Made by a program: the position numbers and the translations under genes. A stretch of 25,402 nt of DNA from a bacterium (GTDB taxonomy: Bacteria; Patescibacteriota; Patescibacteriia; 2-12-FULL-60-25): NCBI GenBank assembly GCA_024654265.1, contig JANLIO010000060.1:1-25402 (forward strand). The letters run 5' to 3'. How positions within the stretch are numbered: position 1 is the first letter of the stretch; every line of letters begins with the position of its first letter. The notes beneath the pieces are model-generated. The model was not told the DNA's origin and searched no databases. It saw only the letters and a program-made list of their open reading frames with translations. This document shows, in pieces, positions 1 to 5,492 of this stretch.

Positions 1-1
1 G

Positions 2-850
2 AAGGGTGACACCGGACCGCAGAGCGAGAAGGGAAAGGCCGGACCGCAAGACGTGAAGGGTGACACCGGACCGCGAGGCAAGAAGGGTGACACCGGACCG
101 CAAGGCAAGAATGGCGAGAGGGGTGACACCGGACCGCAAGGCGCAAAGGGTGACACCGGACCACATGGCATGAAGGGTGACACCGGACCGCAAGGCAAGA
201 GGGGTGATACCGGACCGCAAGGCGCAAAGGGTGACACCGGACCACATGGCATGAAGGGTGACACCGGACCGCAAGGCGAGAAGGGTGATAAAGGTCTCTT
301 AGGAGAAAAAGGAGCTAACGGCCACGTGGGTGATGTTGGTCCCGTCGGGCCACAAGGAGGACAAGGAAGACAAGGAGAAAAAGGATCCAAGGGAGACCCT
401 GGTGCAAATGGAAAATCCAGTCTCGAGAAACGAGACTATCTCCAGATCGTCCTACTTTGCTTGGGTGTTTCTATCGTGACGTCTGGCGTCGTGAGTAGGT
501 ACACCGCCAACTCATCCGCTGAACGAGCGAGAGTGGCGATGGAAGAACGCATCACTCGCCTTCCTCGCCCGGTGGCGCCGAGGTACCCGTTGACCCAATC
601 AACGCAAGTGCAGGTTGCACCCTCTGCAGAACCAGCGCCCGTTCCGGATCTCACGAATCGACAGATCCAAGTAGTCGTTTCTCGGGAAGGTTCGAAAAGC
701 CACGGCACGCTCACGTGCTATTGGTCGGAGGACTGGGAGAACGACCCCGTGGACTGTGCGGGTCTCACGGTTCCCGAAGGCACCGTGCGGGGAGGAGATC
801 ATAACGGCAAAACGTGCTACGACGTCACGAAGTGCCAACTGAAACAATAA
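2..850 (+). CDS. Collagen-like repeat membrane protein, 5' end outside window
   Basis: The frame is open to the left edge, so the true start lies outside the window; a GTG at 53 is only the first internal candidate. Visible are Gly-X-Y collagen-like triplets, mostly nine-residue units of the type GDTGPQGAK, for about 135 residues. One hydrophobic helix follows (about 128-149 counted from the GTG at 53), then a Pro-rich stretch and a C-terminal domain with four Cys in its last 45 residues (LTCYW, VDCAG, KTCYD, TKCQL). Collagen-like bacterial proteins usually form trimeric surface stalks; no enzymatic motif is seen. By eye the gene is richer in G+C than the AT-rich DNA just to its right, which could mean transfer, though repeat composition alone could cause this. 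The N-terminal signal that would settle topology is missing. Sure of a collagen-like protein, unsure of role. Confidence 0.85.
   Translation, partial: KGDTGPQSEKGKAGPQDVKGDTGPRGKKGDTGPQGKNGERGDTGPQGAKGDTGPHGMKGDTGPQGKRGDTGPQGAKGDTGPHGMKGDTGPQGEKGDKGLLGEKGANGHVGDVGPVGPQGGQGRQGEKGSKGDPGANGKSSLEKRDYLQIVLLCLGVSIVTSGVVSRYTANSSAERARVAMEERITRLPRPVAPRYPLTQSTQVQVAPSAEPAPVPDLTNRQIQVVVSREGSKSHGTLTCYWSEDWENDPVDCAGLTVPEGTVRGGDHNGKTCYDVTKCQLKQ
53..310 (+). repeat. 27-bp coding tandem repeat with an 81-bp higher-order unit
   Basis: The collagen-like section is built from a 27-bp unit, starting GGTGACACCGGACCG, encoding GDTGPxGxx. A block of three units (GDTGPQGAK, GDTGPHGMK, GDTGPQGKR) recurs immediately with only the last unit changed (GDTGPQGEK), giving an 81-bp higher-order duplication at about 139-291. 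Near-identity at the DNA level points to recent expansion by slippage or unequal recombination. To the right of about 300 the triplets continue but the DNA repeats have diverged. Confidence 0.9.
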
Positions 851-869
851 CAATCTCAAGGTGAGTGTG

Positions 870-931
870 GCTCCTCCTCCACGCTTTCCGGCGGTCCTAT
901 TGCAACTCTTGCGACGGGGCCGTTTTTTTAT
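870..931 (+). terminator. Possible terminator of the collagen-like gene
   Basis: Just after the stop codon there are weak G+C-rich pairings (CGGC near 890 with GCCG ending at 924, plus a GTGTGG/CCACGC pairing upstream) followed by a run of seven T. The stem is short and interrupted, so this is a tentative call based mainly on position and the T run. Confidence 0.3.
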
Positions 932-1149
932 TTCAAAAATTTCTCAATTTCCTTTGTCGCCTTCTGAATTTTAAGAGCAAATACGATGCTGACAAGACCA
1001 AAAAAAATAAAGAATGCGCTCACAAGGTACACGAAGAATGCGGGATACATGATAAAAATAACAGCCGCAACAACAAATCCAGCACCTGCTAAAAACAACT
1101 GATTGATCAAATGGTAAGCAACAACATGAAGGGCATTTTTGTATTTCAT
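928..1149 (-). CDS. Small two-helix membrane protein, unknown function
   Basis: This encodes a 73-residue, mostly hydrophobic protein I do not recognise. Two membrane segments are apparent, about residues 17-37 and 38-60, and the tail is short and basic (KIQKATKEIEKFLK), probably cytoplasmic. It lies 51 bp downstream of the HIT-family gene on the same strand and may share its transcript. No Shine-Dalgarno precedes the ATG; the gap is filled with degenerate ATTCCAAATTC-type repeats. An ORF on the opposite strand (865-1092) covers the same bases but looks like a shadow. Moderately confident that it is a real gene because of the coherent two-helix hydropathy. Confidence 0.6.
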   Translation of the reverse strand: MKYKNALHVVAYHLINQLFLAGAGFVVAAVIFIMYPAFFVYLVSAFFIFFGLVSIVFALKIQKATKEIEKFLK

Positions 1150-1200
1150 ATATAGGAATTTAGAATTTGGAATTTAGAATATGGAATAAGTAAGATAGAG

Positions 1201-1596
1201 TTATTTCGTATGTATTTCGGCGCGGATTTTTTCTGCCATTTTTGAGAGTTCTTCGTCAGATGCGTTTGGACTCATGGCATTAAGATCGTGCGGTTTTGAA
1301 ATTGGAATAAGTTTAATATGCGCGTGCGGAACATCTAGCCCCTCAATAACAAGCGCCACCTTCGCACAACCCGTTGCACGACGAATCGGTTCGATAAGCT
1401 TTTTTGCTGAAAGAAGAAAATTGCAATATTCATCATCCGCCATATCAAATGGAGAATCAACTTCTTTTTTTGGAACAATAAGAGTCATACCCGGTTGCAC
1501 TGGGCGGATATCCAAAAAAGCGAAGAATTGATCATCTTCCCAAATTTTATGGCATGGAATCTCCCCTTGAATAATCTTCGTAAAAATAGATGCCAT
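1201..1596 (-). CDS. HIT family (histidine triad) nucleotide hydrolase-like protein
   Basis: The 131-residue product has typical HIT/HINT length and layout: IFTKIIQGEIPCHKIWEDD at the N-terminus, FLDIRPVQPGMTLIVPK, and the triad region VPHAHIKLIP at about 89-98. HIT proteins hydrolyse nucleoside phosphoramidates or dinucleoside polyphosphates in the cytoplasm through a covalent intermediate on the middle His. Here H91 and H93 of the H-x-H-x-H triad are present but the third position is Lys95. The nucleophile, by family analogy, is therefore retained. The ATG at 1596 fits the conserved N-terminus and lies 9 nt from a TATAAT box, so the mRNA is probably leaderless. The neighbouring protease gene is divergent. 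The family call is secure; the substrate is unknown. Confidence 0.9.
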   Translation of the reverse strand: MASIFTKIIQGEIPCHKIWEDDQFFAFLDIRPVQPGMTLIVPKKEVDSPFDMADDEYCNFLLSAKKLIEPIRRATGCAKVALVIEGLDVPHAHIKLIPISKPHDLNAMSPNASDEELSKMAEKIRAEIHTK

Positions 1597-1605
1597 ACTT
1601 CTGCT

Positions 1606-1611
1606 ATTATA
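1606..1611 (-). promoter_or_regulatory. -10 box for the HIT-family gene
   Basis: On the minus strand this reads TATAAT, a perfect -10 hexamer, with 9 nt between it and the ATG at 1596. The transcript would begin at or within a few bases of the start codon. No convincing -35 hexamer is visible. It forms a divergent pair with the box at 1631-1636. Confidence 0.55.
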
Positions 1612-1630
1612 GAACGAATCGCATTTAACG

Positions 1631-1636
1631 TATAAT
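1631..1636 (+). promoter_or_regulatory. -10 box for the secreted protease gene
   Basis: The hexamer TATAAT lies 13 nt before the ATG at 1650. Transcription expected around 1643 would begin after the GTG at 1641, which favours the ATG as the start. No clear -35 is seen. Together with 1606-1611 it forms a compact divergent promoter. Confidence 0.5.
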
Positions 1637-1649
1637 CAGGGTGCCTCAT

Positions 1650-2795
1650 ATGAATCAATTTAAAAAATCCCTCTCTTTCGCGCTTATTCTCGTAACCTGG
1701 TTTCTACAAATTCAACCAGTACTTGCAAAAACACCGTTCGCCATCCAACAAGCCGTTGTGTGGGTTCACTGTGGAAATCGGCAAGGTTCAGGTGTGGTAA
1801 TTAACGGTGAAGAAGGATACGTCCTTACAAATGCACATGTTCTTCTCAACCTCGACACAATGGAGCCGGATGATTGCGAAGTGGGGTTTATTACTTCATC
1901 TTCAAACCCAAAACCCGATATTTTCTACTGGGCAGATTGGAAAACGTATGTTTTTGATGACAACGAAAATCGAGACTTCGCCATCCTCCAAATAACAGAC
2001 GCGCAACAAGCAAGATACATCTCTCCTTTCCCTTTTATTAAAACAGACGAATTTTCGCACGTGGACGATCCGATTTCTATTATCGGGTTTCCAGGAAAAA
2101 ACCATGGACTGCAACAAGAAACAAGTGGTTCCATCATCGGCTTAGAACAGGGTATCGTCAAAACAGACGCCGAGATCACACCCGGAGTATCAGGAGGCGC
2201 CGGAATCAATGGTGAAAACAATCTAACCGGTATCGCGACTCGCATCCTTCTTCAGCAGACAAACGGTGTTGAAGAAATTATTGATTACGAACTTGTTGAT
2301 ATTCGCGCAATTCTAACGTGGCTGGATACATTTGGCGTCAATGTTCACGATAACTATATCGTTCATGCAAACCCGGATCAGTATCACCTTCCAGAGGCAC
2401 TCTTCACTCCGAATTCGCTCAATTGTTCACTACTTGGACGAAGCATCCACGACCCAGCGGTGTACTGCTTGCGTGAGGATGGGACTCGATCAATTTTTCC
2501 AAATAAAAATATCTACTTCTCCTGGTTCGCCGATTTTTCTGGAGTTGAGACCTTATCTGACATTGAGCTCGCTCAATTCCAACTTACCTCAAATATCACG
2601 ATGAAACCCGGCTCCTTGATAAAAATTCAAAGCGACCCACGAGTCTACATTGTGTCGGATATTGACGGTAAATTACGCTGGATCCGCAATGAACAAGTTG
2701 CCGTGGATCTATACGGCGAGAGCTGGGCAGGCTTTGTTACCGATATCCCTGTCACCTTCTTTACAAACTATCATCTTGGTCCGCCTGTGGACTAA
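1650..2795 (+). CDS. Secreted trypsin-like serine protease with C-terminal tandem module
   Basis: The 381-residue product has a signal peptide (basic MNQFKK, hydrophobic core, cleavage near VLA-K at about 26-27). A chymotrypsin-fold protease domain follows with the full triad: His63 in TNAHV, Asp109 in RDFAIL and Ser181 in PGVSGGAG. It should act outside the cytoplasmic membrane on proteins. After the protease come two divergent copies of a roughly 50-residue module, about 271-325 (VYCLREDGTRSIFPN) and 332-377 (VYIVSDIDGKLRWIRN). I associate this module with Patescibacteria surface proteins; its function is not known to me. A GTG at 1641 could extend the N-terminus by three residues. The ATG is preferred because the -10 box ends at 1636. 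The gene is monocistronic, followed by tRNA-Asp. Confidence 0.88.
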   Translation: MNQFKKSLSFALILVTWFLQIQPVLAKTPFAIQQAVVWVHCGNRQGSGVVINGEEGYVLTNAHVLLNLDTMEPDDCEVGFITSSSNPKPDIFYWADWKTYVFDDNENRDFAILQITDAQQARYISPFPFIKTDEFSHVDDPISIIGFPGKNHGLQQETSGSIIGLEQGIVKTDAEITPGVSGGAGINGENNLTGIATRILLQQTNGVEEIIDYELVDIRAILTWLDTFGVNVHDNYIVHANPDQYHLPEALFTPNSLNCSLLGRSIHDPAVYCLREDGTRSIFPNKNIYFSWFADFSGVETLSDIELAQFQLTSNITMKPGSLIKIQSDPRVYIVSDIDGKLRWIRNEQVAVDLYGESWAGFVTDIPVTFFTNYHLGPPVD

Positions 2796-2828
2796 TTCCA
2801 CGAAATATTGCCGTAAATACCTATCTAT

Positions 2829-2834
2829 GATAAT
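2829..2834 (+). promoter_or_regulatory. Possible tRNA-Asp -10 box
   Basis: GATAAT matches the -10 consensus at five of six positions and lies 19 bp before the tRNA, so transcription would begin near 2841. An upstream TTGCCG at 2808-2813 is a weak -35 with a short 15-bp spacer. Tentative. Confidence 0.35.
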
Positions 2835-2853
2835 CTCCTGCCGCAATACAAAT

Positions 2854-2930
2854 GGATCGGTGGTGTAGCTGGTTAACACGTCGCCCTGTCACGGCGAAGA
2901 TCGCGGGTTCGAGTCCCGTCCGGTCCGCCA
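2854..2930 (+). tRNA. tRNA-Asp (GUC)
   Basis: A full 77-nt cloverleaf is visible. The acceptor stem is GGATCGG paired with CCGGTCC (one U-G pair). The anticodon stem TCGCC/GGCGA closes the loop CTGTCAC, giving anticodon GUC at 2888-2890. The T arm contains GGTTCGAGTCC, and the 3' CCA is encoded. The discriminator base is G73, the known identity base for aspartyl-tRNA synthetase. No intron is present. Confidence 0.97.
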
Positions 2931-2966
2931 TATAAAAATGCCTCGTTTTACGAGGTATTTTTATAT
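2931..2966. terminator. Bidirectional hairpin terminator between tRNA-Asp and pyk
   Basis: The 15-base arms 2931-2945 and 2951-2965 pair throughout with one wobble, around a short T/A loop. The G+C core is CCTCG/CGAGG, with A-rich and T-rich outer arms. It directly follows the tRNA CCA and lies about 40 bp beyond the pyk stop codon, so it can end transcription arriving from either side. Confidence 0.85.
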
Positions 2967-3003
2967 CTACAAACTCACACATTTAAATCTGATTTTTTTC
3001 TCG

Positions 3004-4401
3004 TTACACGGTTCGAATCTCGATTCTTGTATCTTCGCCCTGAACAATAACACCGACGATACGCGTTTTTACCTTGACGACTCTCGTTTTCACGAGATGT
3101 GCTAAGGCAATTTTTAAGAATGTTTCCAATTTTCCTTTTTTAACAACCATTGATTCAACTCCCCACAAAAGACGAAGTTGCCGTGCTCGTGTCGCATCCC
3201 AAACGCATGCAAAGAGAGGTGCCTCAATGCGGACGGAAGAAATCTCTCGAATTCGCTCCCCGTTTGGTTCACATACGATAATCGGCGGGTTCTCCATTGA
3301 CTCTGCTAAGACTTTCAACGTCGGACCTAAATCAAATCCAATTTTCTTCGTCGTTGGGAACTCGACCGTATCAACATCATCAAATCGCGACTCCTCCATT
3401 GCGAGAATCGTATCTGCCATCATTTGAACAGCCTGCACCGGATTTTGGCCAACCGCGCTCTCTCCCGAAAGCATCACCGCATCCGCATGATCCTCAACTG
3501 CATTTGCAACATCCGAAACCTCGGCTCTTGTTGGACGGGAGTTTTGAATCATGGATTCCAACATGTGTGTCGCAACAATTACCGGTGTATTCGCCGCGCG
3601 ACATTTTGCAATAAGTTCCTTTTGAATAACAGGAACATCAGAAGCATTGACCTCAATCCCCAGATCACCTCGCGCGATCATGACAGCATCCGTGTAACGC
3701 AGAATTTCATCAAATCGTTCCAACGCTTCTGGTTTTTCAATTTTTACAACTATTTTTATGGCTTTCCCTGCCTTTCCTTGACTATCAAGCAATCGTCGAA
3801 GATCTTTTACATCTTCCGCGGAACGAACAAATGAAAGCGCAACAAAATCCACCCCAAGCTTTACACCAAACCGCGCATCCGAACGGTCTTTATCGGATAA
3901 TGCCGGAACCTTTAGATGAGCTCCCGGAATGTTCAAACCTTTATGAGACATCAGGACACCGCCTTGAACAACGTCCGTATGAATTCTCCGGCCTTCTACG
4001 CGCGTAACTCGTACTTCCAGTTTTCCATCATCCAAAAGGAGCTTATCCCCTTTTTTCAAGTCTTCATGCAAACGTGAAAGCGTGACATGAATATCCCCTT
4101 CCTCAGGATGCTCAGCTGTGGAAAAAACAATCTCTTTTCCAGCAACAAGTCGAACCCCCTTTTCTGGAAGATCGCCAACGCGAATCTTTGGACCCTGTAA
4201 ATCTTGCAAAATCGCAAATTCCTTTCCGAGTTGCTTTCCGGCAAGCCGAACATTGCGTGCTAATTTTTCATGCTCCTCATATGCACCATGTGAAAAATTA
4301 AGCCGAACAATATCCATCCCTGCCCTCCCCATCCGAACCAATGTTCGAACATCCTTGGACGATGGGCCAAGCGTACAGATTATCTTTGTTCTTTTGTGCA
4401 T
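3004..4401 (-). CDS. pyk: Pyruvate kinase
   Basis: Pyruvate kinase transfers phosphate from phosphoenolpyruvate to ADP, the last step of glycolysis, in the cytoplasm. The 465-residue product has normal family length. Visible are the N-terminal KIICTLGPSS and RLNFSHG motifs, the B domain at about 68-166, KIEKPEALERFDEIL with catalytic Lys220, the metal-binding segment ARGDLGIE (243-250) and the signature THMLESMI followed by PTRAEVSDVANAV. The usual ATQMLES reads ATHMLES here. The C-terminal domain is complete. The ATG at 4401 has only 6 nt between it and an extended -10, so translation is probably leaderless. The gene is separated from nrdR by a 441-bp structured intergenic region and ends before the bidirectional terminator. 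Confidence 0.97.
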   Translation of the reverse strand: MHKRTKIICTLGPSSKDVRTLVRMGRAGMDIVRLNFSHGAYEEHEKLARNVRLAGKQLGKEFAILQDLQGPKIRVGDLPEKGVRLVAGKEIVFSTAEHPEEGDIHVTLSRLHEDLKKGDKLLLDDGKLEVRVTRVEGRRIHTDVVQGGVLMSHKGLNIPGAHLKVPALSDKDRSDARFGVKLGVDFVALSFVRSAEDVKDLRRLLDSQGKAGKAIKIVVKIEKPEALERFDEILRYTDAVMIARGDLGIEVNASDVPVIQKELIAKCRAANTPVIVATHMLESMIQNSRPTRAEVSDVANAVEDHADAVMLSGESAVGQNPVQAVQMMADTILAMEESRFDDVDTVEFPTTKKIGFDLGPTLKVLAESMENPPIIVCEPNGERIREISSVRIEAPLFACVWDATRARQLRLLWGVESMVVKKGKLETFLKIALAHLVKTRVVKVKTRIVGVIVQGEDTRIEIRTV

Positions 4402-4407
4402 GAAACA

Positions 4408-4416
4408 AGTATATCA
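4408..4416 (-). promoter_or_regulatory. Extended -10 promoter of pyk
   Basis: On the minus strand this reads TGATATACT, an extended -10 (TGN plus TATACT). Six bases separate it from the pyk ATG, so transcription should begin at or next to the A of the start codon. No -35 consensus is visible, as is usual for extended -10 promoters. Confidence 0.6.
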
Positions 4417-4530
4417 GGTCTGAAAGGAAAATGTGACGCATCACGAAGCTCCAAAATCAAAGAGACCAGATACTAGCCTTCAAAAAAATACACGAACAAA
4501 ATCCAAACACAACAAAACGATATTGACCCG

Positions 4531-4608
4531 GAGTCAAGGTCCAACCTCCAGAGTCAAGGTCCAACCTCCGGAGTCAAGGTCCAACCTCCAGAGTCAAGGT
4601 CCAACCTT
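4531..4608. repeat. Four tandem 20-bp repeats, iteron-like
   Basis: The unit GAGTCAAGGTCCAACCTC plus CA or CG occurs at 4531-4550, 4551-4570, 4571-4590 and 4591-4608 with no spacer, the last copy ending in TTGA. In the last copy TCAAGGT and ACCTTGA form a perfect inverted repeat around CCA; the other copies keep part of it. The absence of spacers rules out a CRISPR array. Confidence 0.9.
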
Positions 4609-4648
4609 GATATTTCTTTATAGACCTTGCTATTTCTTTTAAAATTTC

Positions 4649-4657
4649 TGTGGATAA
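4649..4657 (-). promoter_or_regulatory. Consensus DnaA box
   Basis: The minus strand reads TTATCCACA, an exact match to the DnaA-box consensus. It lies 5 bp from the 34-bp palindrome and about 40 bp from the tandem repeats. No further close copy was seen in this intergenic region, so function is uncertain and a chance 9-mer match is possible. Confidence 0.4.
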
Positions 4658-4661
4658 CTCC

Positions 4662-4695
4662 GTCTCTAGAAATGACGATCGTCATTTCTAGAGAC
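4662..4695. repeat. Perfect 34-bp palindrome with core TGACGATCGTCA
   Basis: Two 17-base arms are exact reverse complements with the centre at 4678/4679. The central 12 bases TGACGATCGTCA recur in the palindrome at 4750-4777, 85 bp away centre to centre, with different outer arms. It could be a symmetric protein-binding site or an RNA hairpin. No adjacent U tract makes it an obvious terminator. Confidence 0.9.
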
Positions 4696-4737
4696 ATCGC
4701 TTTTTAATAAAATATGTTCTTTGCTGATGTTTCTTTC

Positions 4738-4743
4738 TATAAT
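4738..4743 (+). promoter_or_regulatory. Isolated plus-strand TATAAT box
   Basis: A perfect -10 hexamer ends 6 bp before the palindrome at 4750, so the predicted start would coincide with the palindrome's first base. A transcript would run antisense toward the 3' end of nrdR. There is no recognisable -35 and no ORF behind it, so this may be chance in AT-rich DNA or a promoter under an operator. Confidence 0.25.
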
Positions 4744-4749
4744 GCCATT

Positions 4750-4777
4750 CCTACATGTGACGATCGTCATATGTAGG
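4750..4777. repeat. 28-bp imperfect palindrome with the same core
   Basis: Two 14-base arms are reverse complements except for one position (CCTACATG against CCTACATA next to the core). The core TGACGATCGTCA is identical to that of 4662-4695. The outer arms are unrelated in sequence to the first palindrome but still pair. Confidence 0.85.
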
Positions 4778-4842
4778 TACGACACGAATTATTTAAAAAT
4801 TCGTTGCTCTGTGTACAAAAAACAACTTCGTGTCACATCCAA

Positions 4843-5289
4843 TCATACTAATCCCTCCAGCTCTTTCGTGAATGACTCAACGTCGCTAAACGATCGGTAT
4901 ACGCTTGCAAATCGAATGTATGCCACTTGATCAAAATCTCGTAGACAGCGTAGAACAATCTCACCAAGACGAACGGTTGTAATCTCTTCACCGGATTCTT
5001 TTTGAATTTCGCGCTCAATGCCGTACATCAACGAACGAAAGTCGCTCTCTTCTGTATTGCGCTTATACAATGCACGACGCAGTCCTTCTTCTATTTTTCC
5101 TCGAGAATATGCCTGACGTGATCCATCTCGCTTCACAACGCATAAATCAAGGAGCTCTACTTCCTCAACTGTAGAAAATCGGTGCTCACATGCATCGCAA
5201 GATCTTCGACGCCGAATGAGTGTCCCGTCAGTCGCCATACGAGAATCCACGACCTTTGTCTCACTTCCACTACACATCGGACAATGCAT
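4843..5289 (-). CDS. nrdR: NrdR, ATP-cone repressor of ribonucleotide reductase genes
   Basis: NrdR is a zinc- and nucleotide-binding transcriptional repressor of ribonucleotide reductase operons. The 148-residue product begins MHCPMCSGSETKVVDSR, the family's conserved N-terminus, which fixes the start at 5289; an in-frame extension to 5307 adds six residues the family lacks. The zinc ribbon is Cys3, Cys6, Cys31 and Cys34 (CPMC, CDAC) with the basic RRRR segment between. The ATP-cone follows (VVKRDGSRQAYSRGKIEEGL). No reductase gene lies in the window, so its targets are elsewhere. An extended -10 leaves 6 nt before the ATG, implying a leaderless mRNA. The ftsZ gene lies 203 bp upstream across a repeat-containing gap. 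Confidence 0.95.
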   Translation of the reverse strand: MHCPMCSGSETKVVDSRMATDGTLIRRRRSCDACEHRFSTVEEVELLDLCVVKRDGSRQAYSRGKIEEGLRRALYKRNTEESDFRSLMYGIEREIQKESGEEITTVRLGEIVLRCLRDFDQVAYIRFASVYRSFSDVESFTKELEGLV

Positions 5290-5295
5290 ATAAAA

Positions 5296-5304
5296 ATAAT
5301 AGCA
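5296..5304 (-). promoter_or_regulatory. Extended -10 promoter of nrdR
   Basis: The minus strand reads TGCTATTAT, an extended -10, with 6 nt between it and the ATG at 5289. The start of transcription should coincide with the start codon. This spacing supports the ATG at 5289 over the upstream in-frame codon at 5307. Confidence 0.6.
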
Positions 5305-5384
5305 CAATAACTTTCAAATTGACGCTTATTTGGAAGTATACCTCGCCTAAGTAGGGCTTTCGTAGACTTTTATGAGATAACTGA

Positions 5385-5467
5385 ATATTCCAAATTCCAC
5401 ATTCCACATTTCCTTTGATTCTGGATCCCCGGGTTAAACCCGAGGATGACAGATATATTCCAAATTC
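5385..5467. repeat. Palindromic extragenic element flanked by 13-bp direct repeats
   Basis: The hairpin CCCCGGGTTAAACCCGAGG spans 5427-5445 (one mismatch) inside a GGATC...GATGACA context that I recognise as a widespread type of bacterial extragenic palindrome. Identical 13-bp repeats ATATTCCAAATTC lie on either side (5385-5397 and 5455-5467), with further ATTCCACATT copies between. The whole sits in the ftsZ-nrdR gap. A short ORF here is only the translated repeat. On the ftsZ transcript the hairpin could act as a processing or stability element; it lacks a direct U tract. Confidence 0.75.
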
Positions 5468-5492
5468 TCTTTTAGAATCAAGACAACTCACT

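Larger units (their letters stand above)
4402..4842. other. 441-bp structured intergenic region between nrdR and pyk
   Basis: This is the longest gene-free stretch in the window. From left to right it holds the pyk promoter, an A-rich segment, four 20-bp tandem repeats (4531-4608), a consensus DnaA box (4649-4657), a perfect 34-bp palindrome (4662-4695), AT-rich DNA with a plus-strand TATAAT (4738-4743), a second palindrome (4750-4777) and a 7-bp inverted repeat (4784-4804). A short ORF across the repeats is their translation, not a gene. The combination resembles a replication-origin or plasmid-iteron layout, but one DnaA box is weak evidence and the flanking genes are ordinary chromosomal ones. 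Confidence 0.6.

Noticed and set aside
865..1092. Plus-strand 75-aa ORF
   Set aside because: It lies opposite the small two-helix membrane protein, which has coherent hydropathy; the plus-strand product has none.
4531..4608. CRISPR-like direct repeats
   Set aside because: The four 20-bp units are contiguous without spacers and no cas genes are present.
4433..4642. Plus-strand 69-aa ORF over the tandem repeats
   Set aside because: Its protein is just the translated repeat (SRVKVQPPE-like) and AT-rich flanks, with no plausible start signal or domain.
5270..5491. Minus-strand 73-aa ORF in the ftsZ-nrdR gap
   Set aside because: It reads through the extragenic palindrome and the ATTCC repeats and overlaps the nrdR start; its SSSGLTRGSRI segment is a typical translated-repeat artefact.
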